From IMG/VR virus record IMGVR_UViG_3300010158_000028, positions 1 through 64,000 of that record: a stretch of 64,000 nucleotides of DNA; one strand, 5' to 3'. This document shows, piece after piece, positions 31,098 to 39,781 of the stretch. Both the position numbers and the translations under genes were made by a program. The first letter of the stretch is position 1; every line of letters starts with the position of its first letter. The notes under the pieces were generated by a model. The model saw only the letters and a list, made by a program, of their open reading frames with translations, did not search any database and was not told the origin of the DNA. The DNA is from a virus.

Positions 31098-31304
31098 TTA
31101 AGCAAATTCTTTAGTGTAAATATATGCTAAATCAGCACATCCAATGGAAAACAGAAAGTCCTTAAACAAGTATCCCATCTCCATCGCTTTTACAAGAGAA
31201 TCACCGTTATAAATCGCAATTTCACCCATATATCCTTGGTCCATAATGAAATCTGCATAGGCATCACTGTATTGCAACTCATAAATTTTATCTTCTAGAC
31301 TCAT
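31098..31304 (-). CDS. Small hypothetical protein, 68 aa
   Basis: MSLEDKIYELQYSDAYADFI onward; acidic and helical. First gene after the early promoter at 31334-31361, with an AAGGAATTATT leader. Confidence 0.5.
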   Translation of the reverse strand: MSLEDKIYELQYSDAYADFIMDQGYMGEIAIYNGDSLVKAMEMGYLFKDFLFSIGCADLAYIYTKEFA

Positions 31305-31333
31305 AATAATTCCTTTTTCTCAATTCAGACTCT

Positions 31334-31361
31334 ATTATACCACAACTATACCGAAAGTCAA
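31334..31361 (-). promoter_or_regulatory. Early sigma70-type promoter
   Basis: TTGACT (one change from TTGACA), 16 nt, TATAAT, in the usual flanking context. Confidence 0.68.
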
Positions 31362-31366
31362 GCGTT

Positions 31367-31495
31367 TTATATCATAGTAACAGTAATTACAGCATCCTCG
31401 GCGCCAAATTGCTGAATAACCTCTTGCATAATCTCATAAACTTGAATCCAGTCGTTGGCAATCAAAGTCTCATCAGGGCATTTTACTAGGTACAT
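31367..31495 (-). CDS. Small acidic protein, 42 aa
   Basis: MYLVKCPDETLIANDWIQVY then EIMQEVIQQFGAEDAVITV, alpha/beta. GAAGGAATCCCT precedes the ATG, directly below the promoter at 31529-31556. Confidence 0.48.
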   Translation of the reverse strand: MYLVKCPDETLIANDWIQVYEIMQEVIQQFGAEDAVITVTMI

Positions 31496-31528
31496 AGGGA
31501 TTCCTTCGTATCAATCAATTCAGACTCT

Positions 31529-31556
31529 ATTATACCAGGTCGGTACCGAATGTCAA
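31529..31556 (-). promoter_or_regulatory. Early sigma70-type promoter
   Basis: TTGACA, 16 nt, TATAAT with the AGAGTCTGAATTGATTGAT downstream box. Confidence 0.7.
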
Positions 31557-31586
31557 GCATTATTTCCGTTATTATCTAGAGGATTT

Positions 31587-31721
31587 CTATGATCCCGCCC
31601 TGTCCACCCTGTTATTATACCATAAACGGCACTGGATGTCAAGCATTTTCTGAGGATCCTTTGATAGGATCCCTAAGTCATTGATTGGATTGACCTTTTC
31701 TGAGGATTCTTGACGGTCCAT
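31587..31721 (-). CDS. Possible 44-aa peptide containing a promoter
   Basis: MDRQESSEKVNPINDLGILS onward. The codons for KMLDIQCRLWYN coincide with the promoter at 31614-31642. A palindromic GGATCC pair (31657-31672) also lies within it. Coding status uncertain. Confidence 0.35.
   Translation of the reverse strand: MDRQESSEKVNPINDLGILSKDPQKMLDIQCRLWYNNRVDRAGS
31614..31642 (-). promoter_or_regulatory. Early sigma70-type promoter
   Basis: TTGACA, 17 nt, TATAAT, tandem with 31529-31556 and 31334-31361. No coding frame starts between it and the next promoter, so it may boost the downstream operons. Confidence 0.6.
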
Positions 31722-31770
31722 CTCTCAGATTACGTAAACGTGAGGTGTTTTGGATTATATTCCTGGTGTT

Positions 31771-31778
31771 TATTTATA
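31771..31778 (-). promoter_or_regulatory. T4-type late promoter, leftward
   Basis: Perfect TATAAATA read leftward, 50 bp before the possible 44-aa peptide. It stands alone in the 140-bp gap 31722-31861, where no other feature is seen. Confidence 0.45.
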
Positions 31779-31861
31779 TGTCGGTTAGTGACCACTTACT
31801 TCGAAAATTACGAATGACCGGTTGCAGGACACTTATACACATATTATACATGAATTATACA

Positions 31862-32437
31862 TTACCGAATGAACTCAAAATTTAGTCCTATTGACCTTCT
31901 ACGGAATGTAGGATTTAGATTGATTTCAACTGTATGCATCATATACGCAGGAAATACTACGAACTTATCTGGCTCTGGTGATATCCTATACATTCTTTTA
32001 CCACCAGATTCTAATCTTTTATCTGAGGTTGTTATATTCAAATTATTATATTCTTTTGTTTCAGGCCAAGTGGTGCCTCCTCTTGGATCTAAAAGAATTA
32101 AGTCACCACATAGAGGTGCTGAATTGATATAGTATATACCATTGACTACACATGACATATGATTATGTGTGCCCATTCCTTCTAGAAAGTTATTAGAGGT
32201 TACCCAGCATGCTTTTATATTGACTGAACTAAATTCATAGTATGGTTTAAAGTATTCGGTAACACATTCAAAGATCATTTTTTTAAATGTTATTAGAACC
32301 GTATCATCTGTATGAAAATTTCTAACTCTTTTTTGTGGATCTAAAGTATCAATAAATGATTGAACTTCATCCAAAACTCCTAGATTATGAAAGACCATAA
32401 TAGGTGTTGGGAATATATCAAATCTCTGTGAATTCAC
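31862..32437 (-). CDS. 2-oxoglutarate/Fe(II) dioxygenase-like protein
   Basis: A 191-residue protein of the TIGR02466-like putative 2OG-Fe(II) oxygenase group. Iron ligands are probably H91/H93 (GTHNHMSCVVNGIYYI) and H168 (FPAYMMHTV), with the 2-oxoglutarate Arg at 179-181 (FRRRSIGLNF). Phages use such enzymes in nucleic-acid or protein modification; the substrate here is unknown. The GTG start with a GGAG site is well placed. It diverges from the Bug-type gene at 32476. Confidence 0.75.
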   Translation of the reverse strand: MNSQRFDIFPTPIMVFHNLGVLDEVQSFIDTLDPQKRVRNFHTDDTVLITFKKMIFECVTEYFKPYYEFSSVNIKACWVTSNNFLEGMGTHNHMSCVVNGIYYINSAPLCGDLILLDPRGGTTWPETKEYNNLNITTSDKRLESGGKRMYRISPEPDKFVVFPAYMMHTVEINLNPTFRRRSIGLNFEFIR

Positions 32438-32475
32438 TATAATTAACTCCTTGGCATAAAATTATATATATTGTC

Positions 32476-33327
32476 ATGATTATACTATTAATATTGATAT
32501 TGATCGGCAGTAACACATATGCACAAACACTAGTCACTAGATCAAGTCCGGGTGGTACTGTTGATACTATCTCTAGAGAATTGATTAAAAATACTCCTAT
32601 TGTTATAGAAAATAGACCTGGTGCTGATGGTGATATTGCTTTAGAAAATGTAATTAATTCTAAAGGAAATACATATTACATCGGTCAACTCAATGCATAT
32701 CTAAAGTATTATATGAATATTGATGATGGTAATAAGAGTATTAATGTCCAAAAAGAATTTGATTATGTTGCCCATGTTGGAAATGTATTAAGTGTGATAA
32801 TTATCCATCCAAATGTTCCAGTTAAAACTATTAACCAATTAATTCAAATTGCAAATACTAATCCAAATACTATAAATTTTGGCACTACAGGCAAAGGAAG
32901 TACCTCAGATATTGTCTATAGATTACTAGGTAATAAATTCTATAACATACCATATAAATCTTCTATAGGTTCACATATTGATCTTATCAGTGGTCAAATA
33001 GATGTTACATCATCAACTGTATTATTATCAAGACCACTACATAAAATAGGTAAAATTAGAATAATACTCAAATTATTTGATGAACCTCTTGATGATATTA
33101 AAGGATCAAAGAATTTAATTGTCCATACCAATGTAATGATACTAAGTAAAAAAGGTAGGATTGATAATAAATTTAAAGATAATATCGTTAGTATAATAGA
33201 ATCTGATAAATTTAAATTAAAAATGCAAGAGAATGGAATATCAGTAAAATCATTGAATAATATTGAATATGATATGCTCCTGACTAATCAAATAAATCAG
33301 TGGAAATCTCTACGGTTGATTAGATAA
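32476..33327 (+). CDS. Bug/TctC-family periplasmic binding protein (copy 1)
   Basis: A 283-residue exported protein with a short signal peptide (MIILLILILIGSNTYA) and the Bug-type fold: SSPGGTVDTISRELI, VIENRPGADGDIALENV and NTINFGTTGKGSTSD at the usual ligand-loop positions. Bug proteins bind carboxylates for tripartite transporters in Betaproteobacteria. It is more diverged and AT-rich than the copy at 36562, and reads rightward against its neighbours. The 3' end overlaps the converging PP-loop gene by 18 bp. No transporter membrane partners are encoded nearby, so its use by the phage is unclear. Confidence 0.78.
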   Translation: MIILLILILIGSNTYAQTLVTRSSPGGTVDTISRELIKNTPIVIENRPGADGDIALENVINSKGNTYYIGQLNAYLKYYMNIDDGNKSINVQKEFDYVAHVGNVLSVIIIHPNVPVKTINQLIQIANTNPNTINFGTTGKGSTSDIVYRLLGNKFYNIPYKSSIGSHIDLISGQIDVTSSTVLLSRPLHKIGKIRIILKLFDEPLDDIKGSKNLIVHTNVMILSKKGRIDNKFKDNIVSIIESDKFKLKMQENGISVKSLNNIEYDMLLTNQINQWKSLRLIR

Positions 33328-34359
33328 TACAGACCGCACTTGGTCTATAGTTGGAGATATTGATTCAGGTACCATTTGGCCATCACTATCTGCCCAACAT
33401 ATTTTCCAAGTAACATTGTTGGAATAATATCTCACAACATTAGATGATTTTAATTCAATATCCTGACCAATAAAATCAGAAAATACTTTTCTTGATTTTG
33501 TATAATGATTGGCTATTGACCAAGATTGAAAATCTGGTGTATCAAAGAAAGATTCAGTATTAACAAAATTGCCAGTTATACCTATAAACCGATATCTTAT
33601 AGAATACCATTTCATTACAAAAGATATCCACCAATAAAAATCATACTTAGTTTTTATCTCTATTGGTGATCTACTCATTAAACCCTGTAGATATTCTTCT
33701 ATATTTCTAAATGCAACCTTTTTATCAGAATAATATTTTGCCATGGCACTACTCTTAAATCTATTTTTATACCAAATGCCCATATTCATTGCATTAAAAA
33801 CTATTACCGATAAATTAAAAGGAATAACATTTTTACCCATATCAATACCTGGAAAATTGGATAACCAATAATTGTTTGATACATTATAAAGATATTTTCC
33901 ACCACTTCCGGTAATAACTTTAGTTTTTAATATATTACCATTCATTAACTCACTTAAAGGTACAATATCATGAGACAGATGTTTTATTCTCTCATATACT
34001 TCGGGTAAAGTCTGTATATCATTATCTGTTATTATAACATGAGGTCTTGCACCAACATCCTCTAATGCTTTAACAACAACTAATGATGATAGACCGGATA
34101 CCAATACATCTTGATAACCTTGGTTCTTTAAGTCTGTTGCCCTCTCATATACGATATCAGAGAAACTCTTTGTTGTTAAATAACTAGGTATAGGACATGG
34201 TGTTAGATTGAAAATACTTGGCACTGTTCTATCAATACCCATACCTGTGTTGCCTAAAAATCCTATTTGATATGCGGTTAGTGTGTCTGTGTAATCAATA
34301 CCCAATTCATCTAACCGATCAAATGTAGATGGATTCTTATATATTAATAAATTACTCAC
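33310..34359 (-). CDS. Degenerate PP-loop / asparagine-synthase-like protein
   Basis: A 349-residue protein similar in plan to its two upstream neighbours, but the ATP-binding PP-loop SGGIDS is replaced by VLVSGLSSLVVV. The C-terminal part (WSIANHYTKSRKVFSDF) matches the neighbours' SNLDVKLGDTWNTYKQPAKDF region. Probably a catalytically altered or inactive third paralogue. The GTG start overlaps the previous stop as GTGA. Confidence 0.6.
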   Translation of the reverse strand: MSNLLIYKNPSTFDRLDELGIDYTDTLTAYQIGFLGNTGMGIDRTVPSIFNLTPCPIPSYLTTKSFSDIVYERATDLKNQGYQDVLVSGLSSLVVVKALEDVGARPHVIITDNDIQTLPEVYERIKHLSHDIVPLSELMNGNILKTKVITGSGGKYLYNVSNNYWLSNFPGIDMGKNVIPFNLSVIVFNAMNMGIWYKNRFKSSAMAKYYSDKKVAFRNIEEYLQGLMSRSPIEIKTKYDFYWWISFVMKWYSIRYRFIGITGNFVNTESFFDTPDFQSWSIANHYTKSRKVFSDFIGQDIELKSSNVVRYYSNNVTWKICWADSDGQMVPESISPTIDQVRSVLSNQP

Positions 34360-35468
34360 TTCAGTAACTTTTCAATAGTATCTTTTGGTATTGTTTCAGA
34401 ACTTTTAAATACATTACCAACATCATCAATTAATCTAAAATACTGAGGAGGATTAGACGCACCACCAGATGCGGATGTTGATGCCAATGGCTCTTTATTC
34501 AAATAATAATCTTCATCATTGGTATAATCATAAATTATTTTCTTAATTGGTCCTTTTATTTCTTGTGTCTTTAATACACCATTATATGTAAGAGCATAAT
34601 TGATAAAATCTTCAGTATCGTAAAATCCTTTTATTGTATCAAATATATTTGGATTTTCTCCTCTTGTTACACATACGTTATATGCTTTACCCCAGCGTGA
34701 AAGCCAAATAAACCACTGCAGATCCAATAAATTATTAATTTCAACAGGACATTTATTCTTATACTGATTAAGTTGATCAATAACAGCATCTTTATTAAAA
34801 AATAAACTTAATGCATTAATTTCACCACGATCAATTGTAATTTTATCTTTAATTGTATTGAAAGACATAGTACCATCATCATCAAGCATTGAATAGATTT
34901 TAATTCTTTTTCTCCATGTATCACTTGTATGCCGAGGAAATGGACTACCATGTATACCCAATAAATTATATCTATCAGTATTTGCCATAAAAATAGAATA
35001 AACGTCACATATATCTTTTACTAATATATTCTTATCTTTAAGGTGTGTTTCATAGAACAATGGATATTCTTTTGTGATTGATGCTCGTGTAGTTATAATT
35101 TGTATTTTTTCATGCCACTTAGAATCTGCCTTCATAAAACTAATTAACATTCCAGTAGAGTCAATACCACCAGACCAAAATATTCTAAGTGGCGTTTTGG
35201 TTTCTAATAATTCATTAGCTCTTTTATCGCATAATTCTTCAAAAACTTTATTGCAATCACCTGTCATTTCATTGACATTAAGGGATAACGTGGGTAAATA
35301 ATTTTGTATAGGTAAATTTACAGAACCTGTTCTATCCAATGTATTATGACAGGAAAATATTCTATTAATATATTCATTTGATGCTAAATTAATGTTATCA
35401 TCTTTATTTTTTAATATAGGTAATAATTGATGTAATAAATCATCATTAAAAATTTTAATTTTGTTCAT
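34356..35468 (-). CDS. PP-loop ATPase, asparagine-synthase-like
   Basis: A 370-residue protein with the intact PP-loop motif LRIFWSGGIDSTGMLISFM near residue 103, which binds ATP for adenylation of a carboxylate or carbonyl substrate. The C-terminal half is specific to this trio and unknown. The ATG at 35468 overlaps the previous stop. The glutaminase domain of true asparagine synthetase is missing, so the amine or acyl acceptor is not evident. Confidence 0.7.
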   Translation of the reverse strand: MNKIKIFNDDLLHQLLPILKNKDDNINLASNEYINRIFSCHNTLDRTGSVNLPIQNYLPTLSLNVNEMTGDCNKVFEELCDKRANELLETKTPLRIFWSGGIDSTGMLISFMKADSKWHEKIQIITTRASITKEYPLFYETHLKDKNILVKDICDVYSIFMANTDRYNLLGIHGSPFPRHTSDTWRKRIKIYSMLDDDGTMSFNTIKDKITIDRGEINALSLFFNKDAVIDQLNQYKNKCPVEINNLLDLQWFIWLSRWGKAYNVCVTRGENPNIFDTIKGFYDTEDFINYALTYNGVLKTQEIKGPIKKIIYDYTNDEDYYLNKEPLASTSASGGASNPPQYFRLIDDVGNVFKSSETIPKDTIEKLLK

Positions 35469-36562
35469 TTGGTGTAACACTCCCTTAGTAATTGTTCACA
35501 TTTAGATTCATCCATATTAATTAAATGTCCGTTGGTTGTAACTAACCGCATACCTCTGATTAAATGCTTAACTGGTTCAACTGATCTACCCATTGACTCA
35601 TGTTGTAACTTGTTCACTCTATACTCATTATCACCAGTGAATTCATAGATAAAATCTTTTGCTGGTTGTTTATATGTGTTCCATGTATCACCCAACTTAA
35701 CATCTAAATTGGACATTGCCCATCGTTGGTAATATAAACTATTAAAGAAACTTATCTTGTTATCAAATATAGTTATATCATTGACTGCTGCTATGGCACG
35801 ACTCTTAACATGATCCCATTTGTGTGTGAAGGTTAACATCCAATATAAATCTGCAACTGTTTTAATAGGCACAGGAAACTTCTCTATCTGTTGTTCAATA
35901 TAATCTATTGTAATATACAACCGTTTATGTTTTTCGGTATGCAAATAGAATTCATTATGATTATATAACTTAGAGTAGTGTTGTTTCCTCATCTCACCCA
36001 TATCTCTCATAATGTTACACCCCCATATCTGATCACCACATGTACCATCAATAGGTAACACATCAAGATCAAATAGCTTCTTATCAAAGAATTCTAGATT
36101 CTTTAACATGACCACATCGGCATTCTTTAAGTAAGTATCATAGAATAGTGGATACTCTTCTTTGATGGCATACTCTGAGGTATAGATTCTAACTCTATTC
36201 AACCAATCACTATTTGTCATCATTAGAGCAACCAATGCAACTGTTGAATCAATACCACCTGACCAGAATACGCAAACTTTTCTATTACCTGCAACTGACC
36301 ATATATCTTCTGCAGTCTTTAATGATGTTTCAGTGAATGTATCTGAAGTATTAAACTCTGTAGGTATAGGTGTGCCATCAAAATTAAATACAAACTCATG
36401 GTTTCTATTAATTGGTCCTGATATGTTTAATAGATTACCAACACAGAACAATGCCATTAAATCAAAGACTCTTTCTTTTTGTGTGAGGTAATAGTCTTTG
36501 ATTGCTATTTGTATTATTTGTTCTCTGACTACATCATCAATATAATATTTTATCTTATGCAT
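35465..36562 (-). CDS. PP-loop ATPase, asparagine-synthase-like
   Basis: A 365-residue paralogue of the preceding protein with the motif VCVFWSGGIDSTVALVALM near residue 96. A middle HKRLYITIDYIEQQIEKFP segment and a C-terminal PAKDFIYEFTGDNEYRVNKL are shared with the next protein. Start coupled to the Bug-type gene's stop (TAATG), so both are made together. Confidence 0.7.
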   Translation of the reverse strand: MHKIKYYIDDVVREQIIQIAIKDYYLTQKERVFDLMALFCVGNLLNISGPINRNHEFVFNFDGTPIPTEFNTSDTFTETSLKTAEDIWSVAGNRKVCVFWSGGIDSTVALVALMMTNSDWLNRVRIYTSEYAIKEEYPLFYDTYLKNADVVMLKNLEFFDKKLFDLDVLPIDGTCGDQIWGCNIMRDMGEMRKQHYSKLYNHNEFYLHTEKHKRLYITIDYIEQQIEKFPVPIKTVADLYWMLTFTHKWDHVKSRAIAAVNDITIFDNKISFFNSLYYQRWAMSNLDVKLGDTWNTYKQPAKDFIYEFTGDNEYRVNKLQHESMGRSVEPVKHLIRGMRLVTTNGHLINMDESKCEQLLRECYTK

Positions 36563-37467
36563 TACTTCTTCATTATTGCTTTAGACCATTGTTTATCATC
36601 AATAACCAAAAACTCATGGAATTCTTTTGGTCCGTATGCCCATATGGTCACATTCTCTTGTTTAACTTTATCTTTCACATCCTGTTTATCTAATGCCGAT
36701 AATACTGCACTGGTTACTTCATCGGCAATTTTTCTATCATAATTCTTTGGTGCAACAATACCAAACCAACCAGGATAATTGAATGATTGTTTAGTCATCT
36801 CTTGAACTGTAGGTATAGTATTCATTAAAATATCACGATGGGTTGTTGTAATAGCAACTGCTCGCAACTTACCAGAATCAATATGTGCTTTTGTTCCTTG
36901 AATACCACTGACTAATAGAGGTGTTGAACCAGACATTACAGTCAGCAGTCCATCACTAGTGCCTCTATGTGGAATAGCCTCAACTTTAAAATTGAATTTG
37001 ATACCTAACTGTTCAATGATTAGATTATTGGCACCTGCAGTACCAGCAGAGGCAATATTAATAATACCATATTTCTTTGATAGAGTGGGCAACTCTAATA
37101 GATTCTTCATTACAAAATTAGGATGTGCAGATATCAAATAAGGATATGCACCAACACCAACAACTGCTTTGAATTCTTCTAGAGGTATGTAACTCAGGTT
37201 GTTTAGATATGCGGTGATCAATAAACTATTTGGTGTGAACAACAATACATTATCTCTGATTGCTTTTTGACGACCAACATCACCACCTGCGCCGCCAACA
37301 TTTTCAATAATAATAGTTTTATTTAAAGTCTTTGATGCTTCTTTGGCTAGAATTCTAGCAACTAAATCTGTACCACCACCGGGTGGAAATGGTACAATCA
37401 TTTTTATATCTGCGGCACTAACATTTAATGATAAAATCATGCCAATTAAAATACTAAACCAATTCAT
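36562..37467 (-). CDS. Bug/TctC-family periplasmic binding protein (copy 2)
   Basis: A 301-residue exported protein with signal peptide MNWFSILIGMILSLNVSAA, then the classic IKMIVPFPPGGGTDLVARIL, IIIENVGGAGGDVGRQKAI and GIINIASAGTAGANNLI motifs. It looks intact and is closer to chromosomal bacterial homologues than copy 1. GGAAG precedes the ATG at 37467. Neighbours are the PP-loop trio and virion-type genes, not transporter subunits. Possible uses: a captured auxiliary uptake component, or a decoy or adhesin in the periplasm. Confidence 0.82.
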   Translation of the reverse strand: MNWFSILIGMILSLNVSAADIKMIVPFPPGGGTDLVARILAKEASKTLNKTIIIENVGGAGGDVGRQKAIRDNVLLFTPNSLLITAYLNNLSYIPLEEFKAVVGVGAYPYLISAHPNFVMKNLLELPTLSKKYGIINIASAGTAGANNLIIEQLGIKFNFKVEAIPHRGTSDGLLTVMSGSTPLLVSGIQGTKAHIDSGKLRAVAITTTHRDILMNTIPTVQEMTKQSFNYPGWFGIVAPKNYDRKIADEVTSAVLSALDKQDVKDKVKQENVTIWAYGPKEFHEFLVIDDKQWSKAIMKK

Positions 37468-37478
37468 AATACTTCCTT

Positions 37479-37976
37479 TCAATTCAATAATGTGTTTAGA
37501 ACTACAACCTGTTCATTTACCTCTTCTGTTGTTGTTGCTGATTGTATATTGTTTGCAACATTTAATATATTTTGTTTTAGTGTTACATTATCTATAAGAG
37601 TAACAATGTTTTGAATGACCAAATGATTATTACCTATTGTATCAAGTGCATCAATAAAATGTTCCGTAATTAATTGTTCTTTTATAACAACTATTTTGGA
37701 TTGATCAAATGACCATTTATTCTTTTCAATATCAAATACAACATCGTTGATTTCTGGCTTTTCTCTAGTAACAATACTATATTCTGTAGTTGAACCTTTC
37801 TCAATTGGTTTACCATCCTCATCAATATAGTATGCACGAATCCATGTTTCTAATTCATCGGACCAAATAGAATCATATGGTAAATCAACATGATAAGGTA
37901 CATACTTATGGATTCTTACATCATTATCTTCAACTACACCTAAGTATTCACCCTTTGAATTTATAGCATAACTCAT
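37479..37976 (-). CDS. Virion-associated or fibre-chaperone-like protein, 165 aa
   Basis: SYAINSKGEYLGVVEDNDV ... VPYHVDLPYDSIWSDELETW resembles the N-terminal layout of tail-fibre assembly-type proteins, followed by a helical C-terminal half. Assignment rests mainly on position next to fibre-type genes. Start coupled by ATGA. Confidence 0.45.
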   Translation of the reverse strand: MSYAINSKGEYLGVVEDNDVRIHKYVPYHVDLPYDSIWSDELETWIRAYYIDEDGKPIEKGSTTEYSIVTREKPEINDVVFDIEKNKWSFDQSKIVVIKEQLITEHFIDALDTIGNNHLVIQNIVTLIDNVTLKQNILNVANNIQSATTTEEVNEQVVVLNTLLN

Positions 37977-38356
37977 TCTATTTTACCTATCAATTCGTTT
38001 TTGAGATTGTTAATGGTTTCAATTTCAGTAACATTGGTACTATCATTGATTACTGTAATACCAGTGGTTAATACTTGAACTTTAAAATCACTATTCACTG
38101 TAGTTAGAATTTTATTAATCTCACTGTAGTTATTAATCTTTTTAGAAACATCAACAATTAGATTCTTTAAAGCAGTTTGTTTATAATCTTCAAATACATT
38201 AAATGTTGATGTTGAACCATCTTCATATACTATTGATACACCATCTTCTTCAAAGGTTACTTTCTCACCATCATAGATAAATGTACCAATATTATATGTA
38301 TTGGCATTTTTATACATGTTGTATATAACTTTTGCTTCGTTTTGTATTTTAGCCAT
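37973..38356 (-). CDS. Unknown virion-region protein, 127 aa
   Basis: MAKIQNEAKVIYNMYKNANT then TFEEDGVSIVYEDGSTSTF, a small beta hairpin and helical C-terminus. No family recognised. It lies between the fibre-type gene and the putative chaperone. Confidence 0.45.
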   Translation of the reverse strand: MAKIQNEAKVIYNMYKNANTYNIGTFIYDGEKVTFEEDGVSIVYEDGSTSTFNVFEDYKQTALKNLIVDVSKKINNYSEINKILTTVNSDFKVQVLTTGITVINDSTNVTEIETINNLKNELIGKIE

Positions 38357-38362
38357 TTGTTA

Positions 38363-39106
38363 TTACCATGTTAATGTAAACCAACCAAGATATCCATTTG
38401 CTTCTGTGTTGTTACCTGTTGCGTTATTGAAACCACTCCACCAATTTGATACAGTAACATTATTACCTGCATCACCAGTATTCCAAGCACTAGGATATGT
38501 TCTCAATTCAACTGAATTTGTTGATATCTTAGTAATTCGATAGGTGTAAGCGACATTTCCTTGAGCATAAAAACCACCTTCACCACCACTAGAAGCACCA
38601 ACATCAGTGTTAGTACTAACACCCAATGCAACAACATCTATACTTTGCCACCAATGGAATCTTGTATATGTATTAGTTGTATCATACCTATATTTTTGTC
38701 CATCAGCATTACCATTGTATCCTGCCGTGTTATCTGCTCCTCTTGCACGATATTGTAACCATACAGCACGAAGATCCGAACTTGGAGCTTGTTGATTTAT
38801 TTCTGGTCTACCACCCATTGCGGCAACTGTAAGCCAAACACTACCATCTACCCGATCTAATGAATATGCACTAGCAGCAAAATACTGTCCAACAGAAATA
38901 AGAGACTGAGAAATTCCAGATGGTTTTGATGTGCCATAAAAATTACTAAATGCAATTGCGCCTGATCCAGGTATATTGGTATTTGATGAATCATTAGCCA
39001 CATATGAACCACCTCTATAGTATTCACTCATACTAACAGGATTGGTTCCACCAAATTCCGTTTGTATTTCAGTTAATGCTAATGCACCAGAACTTTGAAT
39101 AGTCAT
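38363..39106 (-). CDS. Phage tail/virion structural protein, 247 aa
   Basis: The N-terminus MTIQSSGALALTEIQTEFGG then NPVSMSEYYRGG and SGAIAFSNFYGTS is a common phage tail/fibre adaptor motif. The C-terminal 170 residues are Tyr/Trp/Ser-rich and beta-structured, probably a receptor-contacting or decoration domain. No catalytic residues. It heads the fibre-type operon. Confidence 0.6.
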   Translation of the reverse strand: MTIQSSGALALTEIQTEFGGTNPVSMSEYYRGGSYVANDSSNTNIPGSGAIAFSNFYGTSKPSGISQSLISVGQYFAASAYSLDRVDGSVWLTVAAMGGRPEINQQAPSSDLRAVWLQYRARGADNTAGYNGNADGQKYRYDTTNTYTRFHWWQSIDVVALGVSTNTDVGASSGGEGGFYAQGNVAYTYRITKISTNSVELRTYPSAWNTGDAGNNVTVSNWWSGFNNATGNNTEANGYLGWFTLTW

Positions 39107-39115
39107 TTAATGCCT

Positions 39116-39403
39116 TTACCAATTAATTTTTTCTTCTTCATCATCGTCTAATGATGGTATATTTATCGCAAAATCTTCAGGCTTTAACATATACTCGCCT
39201 GCTCTTCTGCGATTAAGGTTTTCTATAGCATATTTATTCATCCTGGAAGTGGCAATTCCTTCAGGTGTTCTATAGTATTCAGTCAATTTAAGACTGCGTT
39301 TTAGTTTGCCCTCTTGACTGTGTTTTCGAGCATTACCACAACTTTGACTACAATATGGTCCTCGTTTGTTGTGTTCTTTGCCACATCTTGGGCACTCTTT
39401 CAT
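39116..39403 (-). CDS. Zinc-finger protein, CPRCGKEHNK type
   Basis: A 95-residue protein beginning MKECPRCGKEHNKRGPYCSQ with a CxxC...CxxxC zinc ribbon, followed by a basic segment and an acidic C-terminus. Similar small zinc proteins occur in T4-like phages; function unknown. The start overlaps the stop of the upstream gene. Confidence 0.6.
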   Translation of the reverse strand: MKECPRCGKEHNKRGPYCSQSCGNARKHSQEGKLKRSLKLTEYYRTPEGIATSRMNKYAIENLNRRRAGEYMLKPEDFAINIPSLDDDEEEKINW

Positions 39404-39621
39404 GCCAATAAATTATTGATATAATAAACTGCTTCAGCCTCGCTAGTGAAATATCGTATTAGAACTTCATCACTAGCAATAGACTGAAACAGTATCAATA
39501 CATTATCACCACATATTGAGAACTTAATGATCCATCCATTCCTAATAACAGGAATAAAACTTTTTGTATTACTTCTTATTGCCTGAAAAGGCGTAATTTC
39601 CTTGGATGATTTGTTTTGCAT
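39400..39621 (-). CDS. Small hypothetical protein, 73 aa
   Basis: VIRNGWIIKFSICGDNVLIL then VLIRYFTSEAEAVYYINNL suggests a small alpha/beta domain. The first 18 residues overlap the upstream gene, so the true start may lie later. Unknown function. Confidence 0.45.
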   Translation of the reverse strand: MQNKSSKEITPFQAIRSNTKSFIPVIRNGWIIKFSICGDNVLILFQSIASDEVLIRYFTSEAEAVYYINNLLA

Positions 39622-39781
39622 TTTCTGTACCAGTTTCCATAAATTTTACCATACTATCTAAGTATGTATTCTTTTCAGAACCTGTGAATTTACTAAATGC
39701 ATCTACATATGATTTAACTGCACCAACCTGAACATCAATCAAATCTACTGCCAACTCTTGTGTTTTCTTTGTATCAAACAT
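39569..39781 (-). CDS. Small phasin-like helical protein, 70 aa
   Basis: MFDTKKTQELAVDLIDVQVG then VDAFSKFTGSEKNTYLDSM and MVKFMETGTENAKQIIQG gives two amphipathic helices, reminiscent of phasin-type proteins. No function known in phages. Overlaps the 28-residue gene upstream. Confidence 0.5.
   Translation of the reverse strand: MFDTKKTQELAVDLIDVQVGAVKSYVDAFSKFTGSEKNTYLDSMVKFMETGTENAKQIIQGNYAFSGNKK

Noticed and set aside
4275-31642. Repeated AATGTCAAGC sequences as insertion-sequence ends or integration sites
   Set aside because: Each is the -35 part of a correctly spaced sigma70-type promoter facing a leftward gene; no transposase or target duplications are seen.
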